Below, piece after piece: positions 25,811 through 37,417 of a stretch of 64,000 bases of DNA. The stretch comes from Microbacterium sp. (GTDB taxonomy: Bacteria > Actinomycetota > Actinomycetes > Actinomycetales > Microbacteriaceae). The notes beneath the pieces were generated by a model that made no database searches, had not been told where the DNA came from, and saw nothing but the letters and a program-made list of their open reading frames with translations. The stretch covers positions 165,832 to 229,831 of the forward strand of contig JAEKKN010000032.1 of assembly GCA_019510305.1 (NCBI GenBank), in the 5' to 3' direction. Each line of letters opens with the position of its first letter. The stretch's first letter is position 1. Position numbers and translations under genes: made by a program.

Positions 25811-28246
25811 ATGGCCGATGAGACCAATGACTACGACGCCCCCACCCTCGACTTCGCTGCGGATGCTGACGCGCCCGCAGCGGTAGTCCCCGACGCTCCG
25901 GAGACCTCCGCGGTCTCCGAGGCAGCGGAGGGCACCCAGCCGGAGGACGCCCCGGAATCGACTGACGCGCCTCAGGACGAGGCAGTTGCGTCCCCGGAGG
26001 CGAGCGACGCCGAGGCGCCGGAGGCCTCGAGCGATGGAACCACGGCTGAGCAGGCCGAAGAGGTCCAGGCGCCGGCTGATGCAGAGCCTCAGGCATCCGA
26101 GGTCGACGCGCCGGCTCAGTCCGCACCCGAGACGCCGAGCGTCGAGGAGCCTGCACCCGTCGAGACCCAGGTCACGGCCGTCACGCTCGGTCTGCTGCCC
26201 GAGGTGTTCGTCTCGCAGGTCTCGACCCAGCTGCACTTCTATGCTCCGGAGGTCGTGCCGCTGCCGGCCCGCACCGGACGCATCTTCGACCGCATCGCCG
26301 AGCGCGACCAGGAAGACGCCCCGGCATCCGCTCGTGGCCGTCGTCGTCGCCGCGGGGGCCCCGAGGGTGACGAGGAGCGCTCCGAGCCGCGTCAGCCCCG
26401 TCAGCGGGTGGTGGAGTACATCACCGAGCCGAAGGCCATCAAGGGCTCCACGCGTCTCGAGGCGAAGAAGCAGCGTCGTCGTGACGGTCGCGACGCCGGT
26501 CGTCGCCGTCCCGTCGTCACCGAGGCCGAGTTCCTCGCGCGTCGTGAATCCGTCGACCGCAAGATGGTCGTCCGATCCAAGAACGGCCGCACCCAGATCG
26601 GCGTCCTCGAGGATGGGGTGCTCGTCGAGCACTACGTCGCTCGCAACCAGGACGCGTCCCTGATCGGCAACGTGTACCTCGGTCGCGTGCAGAACGTGCT
26701 CCCCAGCATGGAGGCCGCGTTCGTCGACATCGGCCGCGGTCGCAACGCCGTGCTCTACTCGGGCGAGGTCGACTGGGACGGTGTGGAGACCGGAAACCAG
26801 CCGCGTCGCATCGAACTCGCGCTCAAGCCCGGCGACCGAGTGCTCGTCCAGGTCACGAAAGACCCGGTCGGTCACAAGGGCGCACGCCTCACCAGCCAGA
26901 TCTCGCTCCCCGGCCGTTACCTCGTGTACGTGCCCGGCGGCTCGATGAACGGCATCAGCCGCAAGCTCCCCGACAACGAGCGTGCTCGTCTCAAGCGCAT
27001 CCTCAAGGAGGTCCTCCCCGAGTCCTCCGGTGTGATCGTCCGGACCGCGGCGGAGGGCGCCACGGAAGACCAGCTCACCCGTGACGTGCAGCGGCTGACC
27101 GCGCAGTGGGAGCACATCCAGAAGCAGGTCGAGAATCAGCAGGCTCCCGCACTGCTGCACGCCGAGCCCGACCTGCTCGTCAAGATCGTCCGCGACGTCT
27201 TCAACGAGGACTTCACGAAGATGCTCATCCAGGGTCTGGACGCGCAGCAGACCATCCGCGCCTACCTCGAGAGCGTCGCGCCGGATCTGCTGGAGCGCGT
27301 GGAGCCCTACGAGGACGAGACCGACCCGTTCGACGCGTTCCGCATCACCGAGCAGATCGAAAAGGCGCTCGACCGCAAGGTCTGGCTGCCCTCGGGCGGA
27401 TCGCTCGTGATCGACCGCACCGAGGCGATGACGGTCGTCGACGTCAACACCGGCAAGTTCGTGGGCTCGGGCGGAAACCTCGAGGAGACCGTCACGAAGA
27501 ACAACCTCGAGGCGGCGGAGGAGATCGTCCGCCAGCTGCGCCTGCGTGACATCGGCGGCATCATCGTGGTCGACTTCATCGACATGGTGCTCGAGTCGAA
27601 CCGCGACCTCGTGCTGCGCCGCCTGATCGAGTGCCTGAGCCGCGACCGGACGAAGCACCAGGTCGCCGAGGTCACCTCGCTCGGTCTCGTGCAGATGACC
27701 CGCAAGAAGCTCGGCCTCGGCCTGCTGGAGACCTTCAGCGAGGCGTGCGACGTCTGCGCCGGACGCGGTGTCGTCGTGCACCACGACCCCGTCGTGAAGC
27801 ACCGCGCGCCGTCCAACGGCAACGGTCAGCAGAACCGCCGCCAGCGGGGAGGCAGCCCGCAGGGGCCTGCTCAGAGCGCGCCGCCCGTGCAGGTCACGAC
27901 GCACAGCATCCCCGAGGGCGCGAAGTCCGCTCTCGCTCAGATCGCCGCATCCACTCGAGCGCCGCATGCCGACGAGGCAGCGGATGCCGTGGCGCCCGCT
28001 GCGGAGCAGGCGTCCGGCTCCGAGCGTGCCAAGAAGCCCCGCAAGAAGCGGGGTGGCGATCGCAAGGCGCCCAAGTCGCCGGCGGAGGCGCTTCTGGACT
28101 CGGTCCTCGACGCCCTGCCGGAGCCGAAGGCTCCCGGTCAGGGACGGGGCCGTCGCCGCGTCACCACGGCCGCGCTGACCGGCACGCCGGTGGCCGTCAA
28201 CAACGACGCCTCAGCGCCGGTCTCTGGCGGGGATCCGCAGTCCTGA
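25811..28246 (+). CDS. rne: Ribonuclease E/G family endoribonuclease
   Basis: Single-strand endoribonuclease for mRNA decay and rRNA/tRNA processing. The 811-residue protein has an unusual order for readers of E. coli RNase E: a long acidic Ala/Pro/Glu-rich N-terminal arm (about 1-190) with an arginine-rich patch (RGRRRRRGG), then S1 domain, the catalytic core with VVDVNTGKFVG and DFIDM segments, the Zn-link CDVCAGRG, and a basic C-terminal tail. Actinobacterial RNase E commonly has disordered arms on both sides. The ATG follows a weak site (AGAG). The last 36 nt overlap the convergent DUF4031 gene. Confidence 0.94.
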   Translation: MADETNDYDAPTLDFAADADAPAAVVPDAPETSAVSEAAEGTQPEDAPESTDAPQDEAVASPEASDAEAPEASSDGTTAEQAEEVQAPADAEPQASEVDAPAQSAPETPSVEEPAPVETQVTAVTLGLLPEVFVSQVSTQLHFYAPEVVPLPARTGRIFDRIAERDQEDAPASARGRRRRRGGPEGDEERSEPRQPRQRVVEYITEPKAIKGSTRLEAKKQRRRDGRDAGRRRPVVTEAEFLARRESVDRKMVVRSKNGRTQIGVLEDGVLVEHYVARNQDASLIGNVYLGRVQNVLPSMEAAFVDIGRGRNAVLYSGEVDWDGVETGNQPRRIELALKPGDRVLVQVTKDPVGHKGARLTSQISLPGRYLVYVPGGSMNGISRKLPDNERARLKRILKEVLPESSGVIVRTAAEGATEDQLTRDVQRLTAQWEHIQKQVENQQAPALLHAEPDLLVKIVRDVFNEDFTKMLIQGLDAQQTIRAYLESVAPDLLERVEPYEDETDPFDAFRITEQIEKALDRKVWLPSGGSLVIDRTEAMTVVDVNTGKFVGSGGNLEETVTKNNLEAAEEIVRQLRLRDIGGIIVVDFIDMVLESNRDLVLRRLIECLSRDRTKHQVAEVTSLGLVQMTRKKLGLGLLETFSEACDVCAGRGVVVHHDPVVKHRAPSNGNGQQNRRQRGGSPQGPAQSAPPVQVTTHSIPEGAKSALAQIAASTRAPHADEAADAVAPAAEQASGSERAKKPRKKRGGDRKAPKSPAEALLDSVLDALPEPKAPGQGRGRRRVTTAALTGTPVAVNNDASAPVSGGDPQS

Positions 28247-28477
28247 GGCGATGAGCCTGCGCACCAGCTCCTTGCCGGAGACATGGTGCGCGCCGGCGGC
28301 GACGAGCCGGGGGAGCATCTCCTCCGGCACGTCGTAGTGGTCGAGGTCGAAGGCGCGCGTAGGCACGCTCTGCGACCGAGCGAACGCGTGGAGCTCCTCG
28401 AGGCTCTCGTCGCTGACGAGATGCGCCCACAGCCGTCCGTGCGCGGGCCAGCGGGGGTCGTCGACGAGAACGGTCAT
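28211..28477 (-). CDS. DUF4031 protein
   Basis: An 88-residue protein starting MTVLVDDPRWPAHGR, with the W.HLVSDES.EELHAFA and HYDVPEE segments typical of the DUF4031 family; no function is known. It is convergent to rne and its last 36 nt overlap the rne 3' end on the other strand. TACGCT lies exactly 6 nt before its ATG on the minus strand, so it probably has its own promoter and a leaderless mRNA. Confidence 0.82.
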   Translation of the reverse strand: MTVLVDDPRWPAHGRLWAHLVSDESLEELHAFARSQSVPTRAFDLDHYDVPEEMLPRLVAAGAHHVSGKELVRRLIASGLRIPARDRR

Positions 28478-28515
28478 GTGTCCAGCGTAGGTTCAGACAC
28501 ACCGCCTCGGGCGTT

Positions 28516-28690
28516 TTGCCTCAGTGCCCGGCATCCGGTAAAGTAGTCCCTTGGTGCGTAAGCCGCATCGTCCTCAATGGACGGAGCGGAGAGTCTTGCG
28601 TTCGCACCCGTCGCCCCGCGGCGCATGCAAGCAACAGTCTTCCCGTGAGATTCTCGGAGCCGACGTGCTCCCCAACGAAACAGGTATGAA
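28516..28690 (+). promoter_or_regulatory. Promoter and leader of rplU-rpmA
   Basis: A clear promoter, TTGCCT (28516-28521), 17-bp spacer, TAAAGT (28539-28544), predicts a start near 28551 and a leader of about 140 nt before rplU. The leader is GC-rich with short inverted repeats. Ribosomal protein operons are often feedback-controlled in such leaders; no named RNA family is recognised here. Confidence 0.65.
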
Positions 28691-28999
28691 GTGGTTTACG
28701 CAGTAGTGCGCGCCGGTGGGCGGCAGGAGAAGGTCGAGGTCGGCACGATCGTTCAGCTCGACCGTGTGCAGGCTGCCCAGGGCGAGAAGATCGAGCTGGC
28801 CGCTGTGCTGCTCGTCGACGGCGCCACGGTGACCACCGACGCCGACAAGCTCGCGAAGGTCAAGGTCACGGCAGAGGTTCTCGGCAACCTCCGCGGCCCG
28901 AAGATCATCATCCAGAAGTACAAGAACAAGACCGGCTACAAGAAGCGTCAGGGCCACCGCCAGGAGCTCACGCGCGTCAAGATCACCGGCATCAAGTAA
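28691..28999 (+). CDS. rplU: 50S ribosomal protein L21
   Basis: Component of the large subunit that binds 23S rRNA. The 102-residue sequence has the family start ([14 protein letters not shown]) and C-terminal [21 protein letters not shown] region. The start codon is GTG at 28691, fixed by the conserved first residues; a weak AGG site precedes it. It is followed by rpmA after 18 nt. Confidence 0.97.
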   Translation: MVYAVVRAGGRQEKVEVGTIVQLDRVQAAQGEKIELAAVLLVDGATVTTDADKLAKVKVTAEVLGNLRGPKIIIQKYKNKTGYKKRQGHRQELTRVKITGIK

Positions 29000-29017
29000 G
29001 ACCGAGGAGACCAGGAC

Positions 29018-29275
29018 ATGGCACACAAAAAGGGCGCAAGCTCCACCCGTAACGGTCGTGATTCCAACGCACAGCGTCTTGGCGTCAAGCGCTTCGGCGG
29101 CCAGCAGGTCCTCGCCGGCGAGATCATCGTCCGCCAGCGCGGCACCCACTTCCACCCCGGCGTGAACGTCGGCCGTGGTGGCGACGACACGCTGTTCGCT
29201 CTGGCCGCCGGTGCGGTCCAGTTCGGCGCGAAGGGCGGCCGCAAGGTCGTCAACATCGTCGCAGCAGCTGAGTAA
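29018..29275 (+). CDS. rpmA: 50S ribosomal protein L27
   Basis: Large-subunit protein whose N-terminal tail reaches the peptidyl-transferase centre. The 85-residue protein starts [16 protein letters not shown], with the mature-type N-terminus that needs no cleavage, unlike Firmicutes L27. It has a GAGGAGACC ribosome site. The operon then meets a strong terminator before obgE. Confidence 0.98.
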   Translation: MAHKKGASSTRNGRDSNAQRLGVKRFGGQQVLAGEIIVRQRGTHFHPGVNVGRGGDDTLFALAAGAVQFGAKGGRKVVNIVAAAE

Positions 29276-29298
29276 TCACAGCAGCACAGCAGTCATCC

Positions 29299-29337
29299 GA
29301 TTCGGGGCGGGCTTCGGCCCGCCCCGAATCTGTTTTT
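29299..29337 (+). terminator. Intrinsic terminator after rpmA
   Basis: A 14-bp perfect stem (GATTCGGGGCGGGC / GCCCGCCCCGAATC) closed by a TTCG tetraloop and followed by TGTTTTT. This is the best intrinsic terminator in the window. It lies only 15 bp before the obgE ATG, so obgE receives only read-through from rplU-rpmA. Confidence 0.93.
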
Positions 29338-29339
29338 GA

Positions 29340-31633
<2,294 letters not shown>

Positions 31634-31642
31634 ACTGGCGGG

Positions 31643-32896
31643 ATGACCGATCAGACCCCGCAGGTGCGCCTGGAGCGCGCCAAGGAGGCGTCTCGCGCCA
31701 CGGCCGCTCTCACCAGCGACGACAAGGCGCGAGTGCTCGAGGCCATCGCCGTGGCGCTCGAGCAGAATGCCGCGCAGATCATCGAGGCCAACGGCAAGGA
31801 CATCGTCCGAGGTCGCGAAGGCGGCATCGGGGAGTCTCTGATCGACCGTCTGCGTCTCGACGAGAAGCGCGTCGCCGCTCTCGCCTCGGCTGTGCGCGAG
31901 GTGGCAGCTCTTCCCGACCCGGTCGGGCGCGTCGTGGGGGGACATCGGATGCCGAACGGCGTCGCGCTCGAGCAGGTGCGCGTGCCGTTCGGGGTCGTCG
32001 GCGCCATCTACGAGGCCCGGCCGAACGTCACGGTCGACATCGCCGCTCTCGCGCTGCGGTCGGGGAACGCGATCGTGCTCCGCGGCGGCAGCGCCGCACT
32101 CGAGTCGAACACCGTGCTGGTCGCAGTGATGCGCGACGCGCTGGTCGGAGCGGGGCTGACGCCCGAAGCGGTGCAGACCGTCGACGACTTCGGCCGCGAT
32201 GGCGCCAAGGCGCTCATGCACGGACGTGGATTCATCGACGTGCTCGTTCCCCGTGGCAGCGCGGGGCTCATCGAGACGGTCGTCACCGAGTCCACCGTGC
32301 CCGTCATCGAGACCGGTGCGGGCAACGTGCACATCGTGCTCGACGAGAGCGCGCCCGACGACTGGGCGCGCGACATCGTCGTGAACGCGAAGGTGCAGCG
32401 CCCGAGCGTCTGCAACGCCGTCGAGACGGTGCTCGTGCACCGTCAGGCGGCGCCTCGTCTGGTTCCTCTCGTCGCGAGCGCACTGCAGAGCGAGGGCGTC
32501 GCGATCCACGGAGACGACATGGTCGCGGGCCTCGTGTCGAACGTGATCCCCGCGACCGAGGAGGACTGGGCGACCGAGTACCTCAGCCTCGACATCGCGA
32601 TGAAGGTCGTGGACTCGCTCGACGAGGCTCTCGAGCACATCCGTCGCTACAGCACGGGCCACACCGAGTCGATCGTGACGACCGATTCCCGCAATGCCGA
32701 GCGGTTCCTCGCCGAGGTCGACTCGGCCGTCGTGATGGCGAACGCGTCGACCCGGTTCACCGATGGCGGCGAGTTCGGCTTCGGCGCCGAAGTGGGCATC
32801 TCGACGCAGAAACTGCACGCGCGCGGTCCGATGGGTCTTGCCGAGCTCACCAGCACGAAGTGGTTGGCGCGTGGAGCAGGTCAGATTCGCGGCTGA
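31643..32896 (+). CDS. proA: Glutamate-5-semialdehyde dehydrogenase
   Basis: Reduces glutamyl-5-phosphate to the semialdehyde with NADPH, second step of proline synthesis after ProB. The 417-residue protein has the catalytic Cys in PSVCNAVET, and the FGVVGAIYEARPNVTVD and TRFTDGGEFGFGAEVGIST segments. TAGACT (31631-31636) ends 6 nt before the ATG, so besides read-through from proB there is likely an internal leaderless promoter. Confidence 0.96.
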   Translation: MTDQTPQVRLERAKEASRATAALTSDDKARVLEAIAVALEQNAAQIIEANGKDIVRGREGGIGESLIDRLRLDEKRVAALASAVREVAALPDPVGRVVGGHRMPNGVALEQVRVPFGVVGAIYEARPNVTVDIAALALRSGNAIVLRGGSAALESNTVLVAVMRDALVGAGLTPEAVQTVDDFGRDGAKALMHGRGFIDVLVPRGSAGLIETVVTESTVPVIETGAGNVHIVLDESAPDDWARDIVVNAKVQRPSVCNAVETVLVHRQAAPRLVPLVASALQSEGVAIHGDDMVAGLVSNVIPATEEDWATEYLSLDIAMKVVDSLDEALEHIRRYSTGHTESIVTTDSRNAERFLAEVDSAVVMANASTRFTDGGEFGFGAEVGISTQKLHARGPMGLAELTSTKWLARGAGQIRG

Positions 32897-32948
32897 GGAC
32901 TAGACTTGGGGGCGCTGTACAGCCCGCAGGTCACGAATTGGAGCAAGG

Positions 32949-33173
32949 ATGAACCTCGTCGCACAGATCGCGATGGCCGCCGCAGAGACCGAGCACCACG
33001 GAAACGTGGCGCTCGAGACGCTGATCTTCGGAGTCATCGCCGCGATCGTGTTCACCGCGCTCGCTCTGGTGACGCTGTCGTACAAGAACGTCGCCAACCG
33101 TCATTCGGCCAAGGCCGAAGCATTCGCCGCGAAGCACGGCAAGGACGGGCACGGGGCGGGGCACGGCCACTAA
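32949..33173 (+). CDS. Small single-pass membrane protein with His/Gly-rich tail
   Basis: A 74-residue protein: short acidic N-terminus, one hydrophobic helix (about 24-44), then a basic stretch and a tail ending GHGAGHGH. Family not recognised. It has a GGAGCAAGG ribosome site. A TAGACT at 32903-32908 may be a promoter about 40 nt upstream. It lies between proA and nadD. The His-rich end might bind metal, which is only a guess. Confidence 0.65.
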   Translation: MNLVAQIAMAAAETEHHGNVALETLIFGVIAAIVFTALALVTLSYKNVANRHSAKAEAFAAKHGKDGHGAGHGH

Positions 33174-33179
33174 GACCGC

Positions 33180-33782
33180 ATGAGCACAACGACCTCGCGC
33201 GCTCCGCGCATCGGCGTGATGGGCGGGACGTTCGATCCGATCCACCACGGACATCTGGTCGCCGCCAGCGAGGTCGCGCACTCGTTCGATCTCGACGAGG
33301 TCGTCTTCGTGCCGACGGGCCGCCCGTGGCAGAAGCAAGACGTGACCCCCAGCGAGCACCGGTATCTGATGACGGTGATCGCGACGGCATCCAACCCGCA
33401 GTTCACGGTCAGCCGGGTGGACGTCGATCGAGAAGGGCCGACGTACACCATCGACACCCTCCGCGATCTGAAGCGAGATCGTCCGGACGCCGAACTGTTC
33501 TTCATCACGGGAGCGGATGCCGTAGCGCAAATTCTCAGTTGGAGGGACCATGATGAGTTGTGGGAGCTCGCCCATTTCGTCGCGGTCTCACGTCCTGGAC
33601 ATGTCCTGAGCACAGACGGCCTCCCACCCGGTGACGTCAGCCAACTCGAGGTGCCGGCGCTGTCGATCTCGTCGACGGCATGCCGTGAACGGGTGCACGA
33701 CGGAGAGCCGGTGTGGTACCTCGTTCCCGACGGGGTCGTTCAATACATCGCGAAGCATCATCTGTATCGGAGCAAGGCATGA
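33180..33782 (+). CDS. nadD: Nicotinate-nucleotide adenylyltransferase
   Basis: Adenylates nicotinate mononucleotide in NAD synthesis. The 200-residue protein has the nucleotidyltransferase motif [11 protein letters not shown] near residue 15, the VPTGRPWQK segment, and the ISSTACRER motif that closes the active site. The stop overlaps the next ATG by 4 nt, forming a nadD - acidic protein - rsfS operon. Confidence 0.96.
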   Translation: MSTTTSRAPRIGVMGGTFDPIHHGHLVAASEVAHSFDLDEVVFVPTGRPWQKQDVTPSEHRYLMTVIATASNPQFTVSRVDVDREGPTYTIDTLRDLKRDRPDAELFFITGADAVAQILSWRDHDELWELAHFVAVSRPGHVLSTDGLPPGDVSQLEVPALSISSTACRERVHDGEPVWYLVPDGVVQYIAKHHLYRSKA

Positions 33783-35014
33783 GTACATCGGATCAGCAAG
33801 AGCACGGTCCGCTGACGCGCAAGCAGTTGCGAGAGATCCGACTGACGGGTTCGACGCCGGTCATCTCGGCAGAAGAGGCGGCGGCCGCAGCGGCAGCGCC
33901 CGCGGCGCCGCCCGTTCCCCCGCCGGTCCCGCCTCTGCCGCGTGCTGCGGAGCCGGCAGAGATCGCCCCCGCGCCAGGCGACGACGTCGATTCCTCCGGC
34001 GCTCCGCTGACGCGTCGTCAGATCCGCGAGCAGGAGCGGGTCAAGACCGCATCCGTGCCCGTGCTCGGTGGCGACGAAAGCGCTTCGGCTGCCGAGGAGT
34101 CCGCCCCGCAGGCTCCCGCCGAGGAGCCGATCGAAGAGGGCATCGAGGAAGAGGCTGCCGCCACCGACGTCTCCTCGGCTGAGTCGGAGGAGATCGTCTC
34201 CGGCGTCCCCGCGTTCGCGCCGCCGAGTTCTGCGTTCTCCGAAGACGAAGACGATGACGACGACGAGCAGGTCGACGTCGCTCCTGTGAGCGCCGCCGCA
34301 GCCGTCGACACGGTCGGCGACGTACCTCTCTCCGAGAGCACCGCGCCGGTCGAGATCGATCCCGCGCACGTCGACGACGATCCCGTGGCAGCCGTCGCGG
34401 CGCTCGGCATCGAGGTGCAGGAGCCGCAGGATACGGAGCACGACGACACGGACGACGTGCTCGCCGATGTGAAGCGCATCGACGACGCCGATCTGCCCGA
34501 AGGCGAGCGTCCTGTCGTGAGCGAGGCGTTCGGATACGGCGTCCTTGCGTATGCGGCTGAGCCGCAGCAGTCGTTCACTCCGTCGTTCGATGAGCTTCTC
34601 TCGGCCGACAGCTCCGGAGGCTCGCAGCACACCGCCTCCAACACCCTCATCTTCAACCCGCCGGCAGGGGAGGGGTCCCTCGACGGACCCGTCGCCTCGA
34701 CCGGAGAGATCCTCGTCACGGGCTCCTACGAGCTTCCGCAGGGGATCGGCTCACAGGGCCACGCGCACGGCGTCGCCGACGGTAAAGACGTCGACTCCGT
34801 GCTGATCGACGGCGAGCTGCCTCCGGCTTCCTCGCCGACCCCGATCGCGGCTAGTGCCGCGATCAGCACCATCAAGCCCGCCGGTGAGGTCATCCGACCG
34901 CCGGCCCCCGAAAAGGGCAACAAGCTCATGCTCACCCTCGCGATCGTGGCGGGCGGTCTGGCGCTCGCGCTGGGTGTCGTCCTGATCGTCGCCTTCACAA
35001 CGAAGTTGATCTGA
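33779..35014 (+). CDS. Acidic, disordered membrane-anchored protein between nadD and rsfS
   Basis: A 411-residue protein of unknown function. Most of it is low-complexity, rich in Ala, Glu, Asp, Pro and Ser. A motif PLTR[K/R]Q[L/I]RE occurs twice (about residues 11 and 76), each followed by a basic stretch. A single hydrophobic helix ([20 protein letters not shown]) lies at the extreme C-terminus, as in tail-anchored proteins. It overlaps nadD by 4 nt and rsfS by 1 nt, so it is made together with them. No catalytic motif is visible. Confidence 0.8.
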   Translation: MSTSDQQEHGPLTRKQLREIRLTGSTPVISAEEAAAAAAAPAAPPVPPPVPPLPRAAEPAEIAPAPGDDVDSSGAPLTRRQIREQERVKTASVPVLGGDESASAAEESAPQAPAEEPIEEGIEEEAAATDVSSAESEEIVSGVPAFAPPSSAFSEDEDDDDDEQVDVAPVSAAAAVDTVGDVPLSESTAPVEIDPAHVDDDPVAAVAALGIEVQEPQDTEHDDTDDVLADVKRIDDADLPEGERPVVSEAFGYGVLAYAAEPQQSFTPSFDELLSADSSGGSQHTASNTLIFNPPAGEGSLDGPVASTGEILVTGSYELPQGIGSQGHAHGVADGKDVDSVLIDGELPPASSPTPIAASAAISTIKPAGEVIRPPAPEKGNKLMLTLAIVAGGLALALGVVLIVAFTTKLI

Positions 35015-35385
35015 TGCAGTCACCTGAAACCGCCGAAGAAATGCTGCAGATCGCAGTCGATGCCGCCGTCAGCAAGGGCGGGGAGGATCTCGTCGCGCTG
35101 AACGTGTCCGAGCCCCTGCCGCTCGTCGACATCTTCCTGCTGGTCACCGGCAACAGCGAGCGCAACGTCGCCGCGATCGCCGACGAGATCGAGGACAAGC
35201 TCCTCGAGTCGGGGCACAAGCGCGTGCGTCGCGAGGGGCGAGCGGAGTCCCGTTGGGTTCTGCTCGACTTCGGCGACCTGATCGTCCACGTCTTCCACCA
35301 GGAGGAGCGGGTCTACTACGGCTTGGAGCGCCTCTGGAAGGACTGCCCGGTCGTGCCGTTCGAGCTCGCGGCCGACCCGGCCTGA
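35014..35385 (+). CDS. rsfS: Ribosome silencing factor RsfS
   Basis: Binds ribosomal protein L14 and blocks subunit joining in starvation. The 123-residue protein carries the DUF143 fold: AVDAAVSKGGEDLVALNVSE, DIFLLVTGNSERNVAAIADEIED, and WVLLDFGDLIVHVFH...YYGLERLW. It starts in a 1-nt overlap (TGATG) with the acidic protein gene; the SDR gene follows after 1 nt. Confidence 0.95.
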   Translation: MQSPETAEEMLQIAVDAAVSKGGEDLVALNVSEPLPLVDIFLLVTGNSERNVAAIADEIEDKLLESGHKRVRREGRAESRWVLLDFGDLIVHVFHQEERVYYGLERLWKDCPVVPFELAADPA

Positions 35386-35386
35386 C

Positions 35387-36076
35387 ATGCCCTTGCACCT
35401 GCTCACCGGAGCCGGTTCCGGAATAGGCTCGGTGGTCGCCCGACGACTGATCGACCGCGGTGACCAGGTGGTTCTGCTGGTGCGGGATGCCGGGCGCGCG
35501 CGACAGCTGGCGGAGCGGTTCCCCGGGGCTCAGACGCTTGTCGGCGACCTGTCGAATCCGGGCCGCCTGTCTTGGGCGCTGTCGAAGCAGGCGCTGCCGG
35601 AGCGCATCGATTCGCTGATCCATGTCGCAGGCGTGGTCGACCTCGGCGCCGTCGCCGATCTGCCGCCCTCCTTGTGGGAGCAGCAGCTCGCGGTGAACCT
35701 CGTCGGCCCGGCCGAGCTGACGAGGCTCCTCCTGCCGGTGCTGCGCGTCTCCCGTGGACGGGTGGTCTTCGTGAACTCTGGCGCAGGGCTCAATGCGCAC
35801 GCCGGCTGGTCGGCGTATGCCGCGTCGAAGCACGGGTTGAAGGCGCTGGCGGATTCGCTGCGTGCTGAGGAGGCGTCGCACGGCGTGCGGGTCACCTCGA
35901 TCTACCCTGGCCGCACGGCGACGCCCATGCAGGAGAAGGTCCACCAGCAAGAGGGGCGCGAGTACGACGCCTCTCGCTACATCGCCGCCGAGTCCGTGGC
36001 GACGACCATCCTGCTTGCGCTCGACCTGCCGGACGACGCGCATCTCACCGATCTCACGGTGCGGCCGACCGGGTGA
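35387..36076 (+). CDS. Short-chain dehydrogenase/reductase
   Basis: Classical SDR of 229 residues, NAD(P)-dependent, substrate unknown. It has the TGAGSGIG dinucleotide motif near residue 7, the central LIHVAG (NAG-like), and the active site Ser plus Y-x3-K as YAASKHG near residue 143. It starts 1 nt after rsfS, so it belongs to the nadD-rsfS unit. A hairpin follows its stop. Confidence 0.87.
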   Translation: MPLHLLTGAGSGIGSVVARRLIDRGDQVVLLVRDAGRARQLAERFPGAQTLVGDLSNPGRLSWALSKQALPERIDSLIHVAGVVDLGAVADLPPSLWEQQLAVNLVGPAELTRLLLPVLRVSRGRVVFVNSGAGLNAHAGWSAYAASKHGLKALADSLRAEEASHGVRVTSIYPGRTATPMQEKVHQQEGREYDASRYIAAESVATTILLALDLPDDAHLTDLTVRPTG

Positions 36077-36081
36077 TCGTC

Positions 36082-36101
36082 ATCCGGCTTCTCCGCCGGA
36101 T
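36082..36101 (+). terminator. Hairpin after the SDR gene
   Basis: A 7-bp stem ATCCGGC-TTCTCC-GCCGGAT placed 5 nt after the SDR stop and followed by TGTC. It is a moderate terminator candidate for the nadD-rsfS-SDR unit. Confidence 0.5.
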
Positions 36102-36171
36102 TGTCAAGGGTCTTCACCTGTGCCACGGCGTCGGGCAGGCTCTCTTCTGAGAGAACCTGGAGGGCCGCAGG

Positions 36172-36456
36172 ATGGTTGCCGATCCCGATCCACGCTATGT
36201 GCTTCGCCGTATCACGACGTCGGAGTGGGTGATCAACGACCTGAGGTTCGCTCAGGACGACACGAGGCATGTGGTGGCCTGCGTATACGAACTCGCGCCG
36301 ACCGAGGTCGACGTGGTCTGGCTGAGAGACCTGCCGCTGCGGGGAACCTACGCGACCGCGTTCGAGGTGCTCGAAGATCTGGAGCGCATGCACGCGCCCA
36401 GCCGAGCCACGAAGCCGGTGCAGATTCCGCATCTGCCGCCGCTGATGGCGGATTGA
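36172..36456 (+). CDS. Uncharacterised small protein
   Basis: A 94-residue soluble protein (RRITTSEWVINDLRF, ATAFEVLEDLERM) without recognised domain. The ATG has a GGAGGG site about 7 nt upstream. Composition and codon use match its neighbours, so it looks like a real gene. It ends 4 nt before the convergent corA stop. Confidence 0.65.
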   Translation: MVADPDPRYVLRRITTSEWVINDLRFAQDDTRHVVACVYELAPTEVDVVWLRDLPLRGTYATAFEVLEDLERMHAPSRATKPVQIPHLPPLMAD

Positions 36457-36460
36457 GCTT

Positions 36461-37417
36461 CTACTCGTCGGCGTCGGCGTGCTCGCCCAGCCAGCCGCGC
36501 CGGCGGAACAGGGTGAAGGCGATCACGTCGATCACGACGATCGCGATACCGGTGACCAGCCAGCCGTACTCCCACCTCACGAGGGGGAGGTTCTTGAAGT
36601 TCATGCCGTAGATGCCGGCAATCACGGTCGGGATCGCCAGGAGCGCGGCGAACGCCGAGATGGTCCGCATGTCCTTGTTCTGGCGCGTCCCCACGTTGCT
36701 CTGGTGACTGGAGACGAGTGCGTCGAGGGACTCGTGCTCGGTGGACGTCAGCTCGGACACTCCGCGGGCGTCGTTCGCAAGATGAGCGAAGTACGGACGC
36801 AGATGCGGCTGCTGCTCTGTGAGCCGGGTGATGTGATCGCCCGATTGGCGCAGCGCCTCAGCGAGCCCGGATGAAGCTCTGTCGATCTGGCCGATGCGCT
36901 GCCTGAGCCGGTAGATGCGCTGGTAGTCCTCGCGTACGCGGCTGTCGAAGACCTCCGTCTCCAAGCTGTCCAGGTCCTTCTCGACGGCCGCCCCGAGTTC
37001 GACGAAGTCGCGCACCACGGCGTCGAGCACGCGATGCGCCGCAGCCAGCGGGGAGTCGACGCTCACGGCACCCGGCCCCTCGAGCAGCGCGTCGAGATCG
37101 CGGAACTCCGCCGTGTCACCCCTCTGCACGAGGACCAACTCGTCGGCGGTGAGGATCAGCGCCAAGTCGGTGTCGGTCATCGTCGTGCCTTCGTCCCCAC
37201 GGTCGATGTCCCAGATCGAAAGGTACAGCTGCCCGTCGAACGACTCAGCCTTGGGCTGCTGACGCCCGGCGAGCAGATCGTCGATGACGAGCGGATGCAG
37301 GTCGAGGCGCTTCGCGATCTCCTCGAGCTCTTCGGGACCGGGGTTGGTCAGACGCGTCCAGGCACGCGAGGGCACGGGATGTTCAGAGGCCGTCGGACTC
37401 GGAGTCGCCAGACTCAT
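36461..37417 (-). CDS. corA: CorA-family magnesium/cobalt transporter
   Basis: Pentameric divalent-cation channel in the membrane. The 318-residue protein has a cytoplasmic domain (1-250) with a long helix and two C-terminal transmembrane helices. The first ends in the selectivity motif GMN (IYGMNF) and the last is followed by a basic end. ATG 37417 is set by a GGAGG site 7 nt upstream that lies within the coding sequence of the small acidic gene before it, so the starts overlap by 35 nt. Confidence 0.94.
   Translation of the reverse strand: MSLATPSPTASEHPVPSRAWTRLTNPGPEELEEIAKRLDLHPLVIDDLLAGRQQPKAESFDGQLYLSIWDIDRGDEGTTMTDTDLALILTADELVLVQRGDTAEFRDLDALLEGPGAVSVDSPLAAAHRVLDAVVRDFVELGAAVEKDLDSLETEVFDSRVREDYQRIYRLRQRIGQIDRASSGLAEALRQSGDHITRLTEQQPHLRPYFAHLANDARGVSELTSTEHESLDALVSSHQSNVGTRQNKDMRTISAFAALLAIPTVIAGIYGMNFKNLPLVRWEYGWLVTGIAIVVIDVIAFTLFRRRGWLGEHADADE

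Noticed and set aside
24920-27967. A 1,015-codon minus-strand frame ending in the VKOR protein
   Set aside because: Only the last 202 residues (from 25528) look like protein; the rest is antisense to rne.
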